From Imbricaverruca yamaguchii (Eukaryota > Arthropoda > Thecostraca > Neoverrucidae): a stretch of DNA of 64,000 nucleotides. The DNA lies in contig JAOTOL010001429.1 of NCBI GenBank assembly GCA_034440575.1, positions 559,501 to 623,500 of the forward strand. Direction: 5' to 3'. Shown here piece after piece: positions 59,938-64,000 of the stretch. The stretch's first letter is position 1, and each line of letters opens with the position of its first letter. The position numbers were made by a program, and so were the translations under genes. The notes beneath the pieces were generated by a model that saw only the letters and a list, made by a program, of their open reading frames with translations, was not told the origin of the DNA and ran no database searches.

Positions 59938-60130
59938 TAGGACAAATGTACGTAAGGACAAATGTACGTAATGACAAATGTACGTAAGGACAAATGTACG
60001 TAAGGACAAATGTACGCAAGGACTAATGTACGTAAGGACAAATGTACGTATGGCAAATGCAAGTGAGCAAATGTACGTAGACAACTGTACGTATGCGCAA
60101 AGGTAAGTATATCAGTTGTACGTAAGCGTA
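59938..60130. repeat. 15/16-bp minisatellite (GGACAAATGTACGTAA)
   Basis: About ten copies of GGACAAATGTACGTAA, clean at first and then diverging (GCAAATGTACGTAG, CAGTTGTACGTAAGC) towards 60130. It lies in SOX intron 1, directly upstream of the larger 27/31-bp array. Confidence 0.85.
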
Positions 60131-60224
60131 GATGTACGTCCGGCTTCCGCTGGAGCTGAACACAAAGCTTACTCAGACGTGCACAGATTCGCCATCATCG
60201 TTATGATATTAACTTTATCGAGGA

Positions 60225-61262
60225 TGAGTGCGACGGCTGGTTGTCACGCTATGCACTAGCTGGCTGGTTGTCACACAACACACTGGCTGGCTGGTTGTCA
60301 CACAACACACTGACTGGCTGGTTGTCGCACAACACACCGGTCGGCTGGTTGTCACACAACACACTGGCTGGCTGGTTGTCACACAACACACTGGCTGGCT
60401 GGTTGTCACACAACACACTGGCTGGCTGGTTGTCACACAACACACTGGCTGGCTGGCTGGTTGTCACACAACACACTGGCTGGCTGGTTGTCACACAACA
60501 CACTGGCTGGCTGGTTGTCACACAACACACTGACTGGCTGGCTGGTTGTCACACAACACACTGACTGGCTGGCTGGTTGTCACACAACACACTGGCTGGC
60601 TGGTTGTCACACAACACACTGGCTGGCTGGTTGTCACACAACACACTGGCTGGCTGGTTGTCACACAACACACTGGCTGGCTGGCTGGTTGTCACACAAC
60701 ACACTGGCTGGCTGGTTGTCACACAACACACTGGCTGGCTGGCTGGTTGTCACACAACACACTGGCTGGCTGGTTGTCACACAACACACTGGCTGGCTGG
60801 CTGGTTGTCACACAACACACTGGCTGGCTGGTTGTCACACAACACATTGGCTGGCTGGTTGTCACACAACACATTGGCTGGCTGGCTGGTTGTCACACAA
60901 CACACTGGCTGGCTGGCTGGTTGTCACACAACACATTGGCTGGCTGGCTGGTTGTCACACAACACACTGGCTGGCTGGCTGGTTGTCACACAACACACTG
61001 GCTGGTTGTCACACAACACACTGGCCGGCTGGTTGTCACACAACACACTGGCTGGCTGGCTGGTTGTCACACAACACACTGGCTGGCTGGTTGTCACACA
61101 ACACATTGGCTGGCTGGTTGTCACACAACACATTGGCTGGCTGGCTGGTTGTCACACAACACACTGGCTGGCTGGTTGTCACACAACACACTGGCTGGCT
61201 GGCTGGTTGTCACACAACACACTGGCTGGCTGGTTGTCACACAACACACTGGCTGGCTGGTT
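60225..61262. repeat. 27/31-bp minisatellite in SOX intron 1, next to the exon 2 acceptor
   Basis: About 36 units of the form CTGGCTGGCTGG-TTGTCACACAACACA. Unit length alternates between 27 and 31 bp according to the number of CTGG tetramers. Some units have ACTGA, ACATTGG or CCGG variants. It ends about 100 bp before the exon 2 acceptor. The long stop-free frames across it are artefacts of the unit. Confidence 0.95.
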
Positions 61263-61363
61263 GACAACACGGCGTTTCGAGGCAGGACGCGCAGAAGCCT
61301 CGCCTTAGCAACGGCCACACGTACCCGTGACCTGTGACTTGTGACCTGTGCACTTTGCCGCAG

Positions 61364-61486
61364 AGTGCAGCACATGCTGGAGCACCCTGACTACAAGTAT
61401 CGACCCAGACGCAAGCCCAAGACGCTGATGAAGGATGCGCTGCACTTCAGCCTGCCGTACCTGCAGCCGGCCATGTCGCGGGTCAG
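61364..61486 (+). CDS. SOX transcription factor, exon 2: end of the HMG box and basic tail
   Basis: The acceptor TTTGCCGCAG precedes 61364, and its first base completes the split Arg codon 69. The exon encodes residues 70-109: VQHMLEHPDYKYRPRRKPK closes the HMG box with its C-terminal nuclear-localisation basic patch, followed by TLMKDALHFSLPYLQ. RRKPK (rather than RRKTK) and a nearby LPYL are typical of SOX14/21-type group B2 proteins, where KK-D-(K/R)-Y-x-F-P-LPYL is usual. Here the KKDRY-like segment is replaced by KDALHFS. The exon ends GTCAG|GTGAGG, again phase 2, and unspliced reading meets TGA at 61488. Group B proteins usually run well beyond 200 residues, so at least one more coding exon is expected; none is recognised up to 64000. 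The last 20 bases of the exon are shared with every unit of the downstream 97-bp repeat. The exon lies between two minisatellites. Confidence 0.93.
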
Positions 61487-62152
61487 GTGAGGGGCGGCTT
61501 CATCTCAGCTACCCGCGCCACTCGGTCTACACACGCAGTGGGTGGAGCCGGCGCGGTCAGGGGGGGCTTCCCCCACCCCCCCCCCCCCCCCCCCGCCAAA
61601 AAACGGGGGGGGGGGGGAAGGGGCGGCCGGGTACGGGTAGGTGAGGGGGCTTCATCTGCTACCCGTGGGGGGCCTGTCGCGGGTCAGGTGAGGGGCGGCT
61701 TCATCTCAGCTACCCGCGCCACTCGGTCTACACACGCAGTGGGTGGTGAAGTGGCCGCCGGCAGCCGGCCATGTCACGGGTCAGGTGAGGGGCGGCTTCA
61801 TCTCAGCTACCCGCGCCACTCGGTCCACACACGCAGTGGGTGGTGAAGTGGCCGCCGGCAGCCGGCCATGTCGCGGGTCAGGTGAGGGGCGGCTTCATCT
61901 CAGCTACCCGCGCCACTCGGTCCACACACGCAGTGGGTGGTGAAGTGGCCGCCGGCAGCCGGCCATGTCGCGGGTCAGGTAAGGGGCGGCTTCATCTCAG
62001 CTACCCGCGCCACTCGGTCGAGACACGCGGTGGGTGGTGAAGTGGCCGCCGGCAGCCGGCCATGTCACGGGTCAGGTGAGGGGCGGCTTCATCTCAGCTA
62101 CCCGCGCCACTCGGTCCACACACGCAGTGGGTGGTGAAGTGGCCGGCGGTAG
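61467..62152 (+). repeat. 97-bp tandem repeat beginning inside SOX exon 2 and copying its splice donor
   Basis: Units start at 61467 (the exon 2 tail), 61668, 61765, 61862, 61959 and 62056, exactly 97 bp apart in the last five, with a damaged and truncated unit around 61560-61667. Each unit carries CCGGCCATGTC(G/A)CGGGTCAG followed by GTGAGG; the unit at 61959 has GTAAGG instead. Donor-like GT positions are 61487, 61641, 61688, 61785, 61882, 61979 and 62076. The sequence just before each copied exon end is GCCGCCGGCAG, which could pass for an acceptor. A C-run and G-run block (61571-61617) interrupts the first unit. Confidence 0.93.
61571..61617. repeat. C-run and G-run, potential hairpin or i-motif/G4
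   Basis: About 23 mostly C bases, then GCCAAAAAAC, then about 14 G bases, 85 bp after the exon 2 donor. It interrupts the first 97-bp unit. Homopolymer lengths may be unreliable. Confidence 0.85.
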
Positions 62153-62884
62153 CTGGCACACGCCTCCAGCTGTCAGCGAACACCTTCTGTAAACTGACGG
62201 ATGGTCAAGCGCGCAACCTTCCTCCAGCTGCAGGCGCTCGTGTAGCGTGCAGACGTTGGATACGGTGCTAGCGATTAGGGGTGTTGTCCTGGCTTATCCC
62301 AGAACCAGGTATCAGTGTTATGCGGACGGATCTGCATGGGTATTCTACCGACAGATTCGTGACACGCAATCGTGGCATAATGCTGGGAAATGGAAGGTGT
62401 ATTGTGCTAGCAGATCCCGGGGACATTCTACTGGGTTTTGCCGGGGGACAGGGAGGGTTATTCTGCCGAGTGCACGGACAAAGGTCAAAAGACAAAAAGC
62501 TAAGCGGAAAAAGTCGAAACGCAAAAAGCGAACCGTTGAATTGTTAAGGCCTCTGAGGTTACAGGCGTTCAAACGTTTCTCGCCAAGAAGGTGCTCCTAT
62601 AAAAATATAACTGCAACATTAAAAAAGTTTCCTTCCTGAGGCAACATAAAAAATAGTTATAATCTTACCATGATGATGTATGTGTGTACATCAATTATCG
62701 AGACCAGCGTTATTGTTCCGCTTAGACTTCTCTTGTCGGCCGAACGGCAATTCTATCTTAGCCTGGCAAGGCTAAGATGTCTCTTGAAAACTACCCCGAG
62801 GGCTCTTGAAAGCACTCCCGACCTCACCGTTACGTTTGACTGATAATGAGGTCATTAGAGGTCACATTAGTGCGATATACAGGC
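62153..62884. other. SOX intron 2 (continued), nothing recognised
   Basis: An open frame of 130 codons (62247-62639, +) ends in a Lys/Arg-rich stretch made by an AAAAGAC/AAAAAG run. It shows no SOX C-terminal features and has no acceptor that I would trust. Confidence 0.45.
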
Positions 62885-63700
62885 CTGGACATAAATATTT
62901 GGAATTATTGCCGGTTGTCCGGACCAGACACGAGTTTTAAGGGATTGACGCGGTTTTTCTGGCCTCGTGTGAATCTTCCGTAGCCCGGGTCGTTTTTCGG
63001 GGCCCCGGTGTGATATTTTTGTGCTTCAACTCGGTTTTCTGGCCCATTTCCAGTATTTCTGGGATCTGGCACGATTTTTGGCCACCGGCACGATGTTCTT
63101 TTTTCTTCTCGGAGCCCTATGGTGTGTTTTTCGGTGTCCTACGCAATTTGTTGGGCACCGACTAAAATGTTTGGGACATCAGCTCATTTTTTGTGCCCTC
63201 CGGCTCGATTTTCCGGGCCTAAGGTTCCATATTGTTGGGCACAAGCGCGATTTTTTTACACTCGGCGCGATTTTTTTCGGGTCTCCGTCACGCCTTTTCT
63301 CGGGTACCATCGCGATTATTCGGGCCCTCGACGTAAATTTCTTGGAATCTAGTCGATTCCTGTGGGTTCTGACGCGATTTTTCGGGACCTCTTCTGAATG
63401 GTCAGGAGCCCGGTTCGCTTTTTACGGTGTGATTTTCTAGGGATCTGGCTTGATTTTTCTGGCACCGGCACGATTTTTGTTACTCCCGTGTGATTTTTGT
63501 GGCCAAGGCATTCTTTTTTGCAGGATCCGGGCACGTTTTATGTAGTATGGGCCTTTTTGGGGGCATTTGGAGCGATTTGTGTGGCCCGGAGTGATTTGTT
63601 TCGTGTTTGGGTTCGACTCGTAGTGCCCGATACGATTTTCCCGGACTCAGCGCCACTTTTCGAGGCCTCGGTGTAATTCAGTCGATCCCAGGCGTGATTC
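62885..63700. repeat. Decayed tandem repeat of about 30-35 bp
   Basis: Many diverged copies of GGCACGATTTTTCTGGCC or GCGCGATTTTTCGGGACCT. Spacing drifts around 30-35 bp. Open frames here (such as 63021-63440) are repeat artefacts. Confidence 0.75.
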
Positions 63701-64000
63701 TTTAGTGGTTCACCACCACTCAAGGATGGGATACATTTTCACTTTGGCCTCCCCTTCGGTACGCCTCCGCATGTTCCAGCGAAGAGTCTTTGAATGTCGG
63801 ATGACGCCGCCATACCTACAGACTTTGTTGGGCTCAGAATGTCAACACAGGTGGGCGTGCAGATGGAGTAAATGAAGCCGAAATGTTATTAAAACGTTTG
63901 GCTAGTTGGTACTTTGGAGTCGGAACTTCAGTTACGATGGGGTGGGGAGGATTGTCACTCTTATGTATTGTAGCATTGCCGTACGCAACATCGAAAGCAT

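Larger units (their letters stand above)
55998..61363 (+). other. SOX intron 1 (phase 2)
   Basis: A GT-AG intron of 5,366 bp that splits the HMG-box codon AG|A within the third helix region. It contains a minus-strand SINE (56179-56358), a perfect 23-bp inverted repeat (57537-57588), a decayed GTGCCCTTTTGG-rich element (58440-59060), a 15/16-bp array (59938-60130) and the 27/31-bp minisatellite (60225-61262). The pyrimidine tract before the acceptor is weak, because the preceding sequence is a run of GTGACCT/GTGACTT words. I see no further exons in the rest (56372-57530, 57590-58440, 59060-59930). Confidence 0.85.

Noticed and set aside
61364..61490. Reading exon 2 as the terminal exon, ending at the TGA at 61488
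   Set aside because: CAG|GTGAGG is a good donor exactly there, and a 109-110 residue group B SOX would lack its whole C-terminal domain. Kept only as a possible truncated isoform.
62247..62639. A Lys/Arg-rich 130-codon frame as the next SOX exon
   Set aside because: The basic run comes from a simple AAAAGAC/AAAAAG repetition, there is no convincing acceptor, and no SOX C-terminal similarity is visible.

Overview
This is animal (metazoan) genomic DNA. The evidence is one clear eukaryotic gene with GT-AG introns (a group-B-type SOX transcription factor), tRNA-derived SINEs with target-site duplications, decayed CR1/L2-type LINEs, decayed Penelope-like elements, CpG-rich CCAAT-box islands, and an extreme load of minisatellites. 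There are no bacterial operons, ribosome-binding-site-led genes or CRISPR arrays. The phylum cannot be fixed from this window; an invertebrate is my inference from the mix of Penelope, CR1 and tRNA-SINE elements and the intron-split SOX HMG box.

Layout. 1-15.4 kb: a CpG-rich edge, then arrays of 45, 62/65, 35/62, 32 and 31 bp units, a dead LINE 3' end (10.9-11.8 kb), and the largest array, a 76-bp unit over about 3.1 kb, ending against a CpG-rich, CCAAT-containing island at 15.2-15.4 kb. 15.4-25.4 kb: mostly unique AT-rich DNA with a SINE (16.95 kb), 21-bp and 10-bp-based arrays, a Penelope reverse-transcriptase relic (22.3-22.6 kb, minus strand) and a 34-bp array. 25.5-27.2 kb: a CpG island enclosing 24-bp and 33-bp arrays. 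27.2-38.9 kb: unique DNA, a Penelope GIY-YIG relic (30.0-30.4 kb), a 45-bp array, an old 54-bp array, a SINE (36.1 kb) and a 39-bp array. 38.9-50.5 kb: 64-bp and 46-bp arrays on both sides of a CpG island, a 19-bp array, a second SINE family (44.0 kb), then 75-bp and 23-bp arrays on both sides of another CpG island. 51.3-53.1 kb: an interspersed duplication with a LINE 3' end inserted in it, and a LINE RT relic. 55.8-62.2 kb: the SOX gene.

The SOX gene runs on the plus strand. Exon 1 (55792-55997) carries the start codon and most of the HMG box. Intron 1 is 5,366 bp and holds a SINE, a 23-bp perfect inverted repeat and a 1-kb 27/31-bp minisatellite ending about 100 bp before the acceptor. Exon 2 (61364-61486) completes the box and the basic tail. 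A later exon is expected but not recognised before the window ends. The most striking point is that the last 20 bases of exon 2, with its splice donor, are the first unit of a 97-bp tandem repeat, so the intron starts with a ladder of copied donor sites.

About a quarter of the window (about 16 kb, summed from the listed arrays) is tandem repeat, made of about twenty unrelated units. Most long open frames here are only stop-free repeat units and are not reported as genes.
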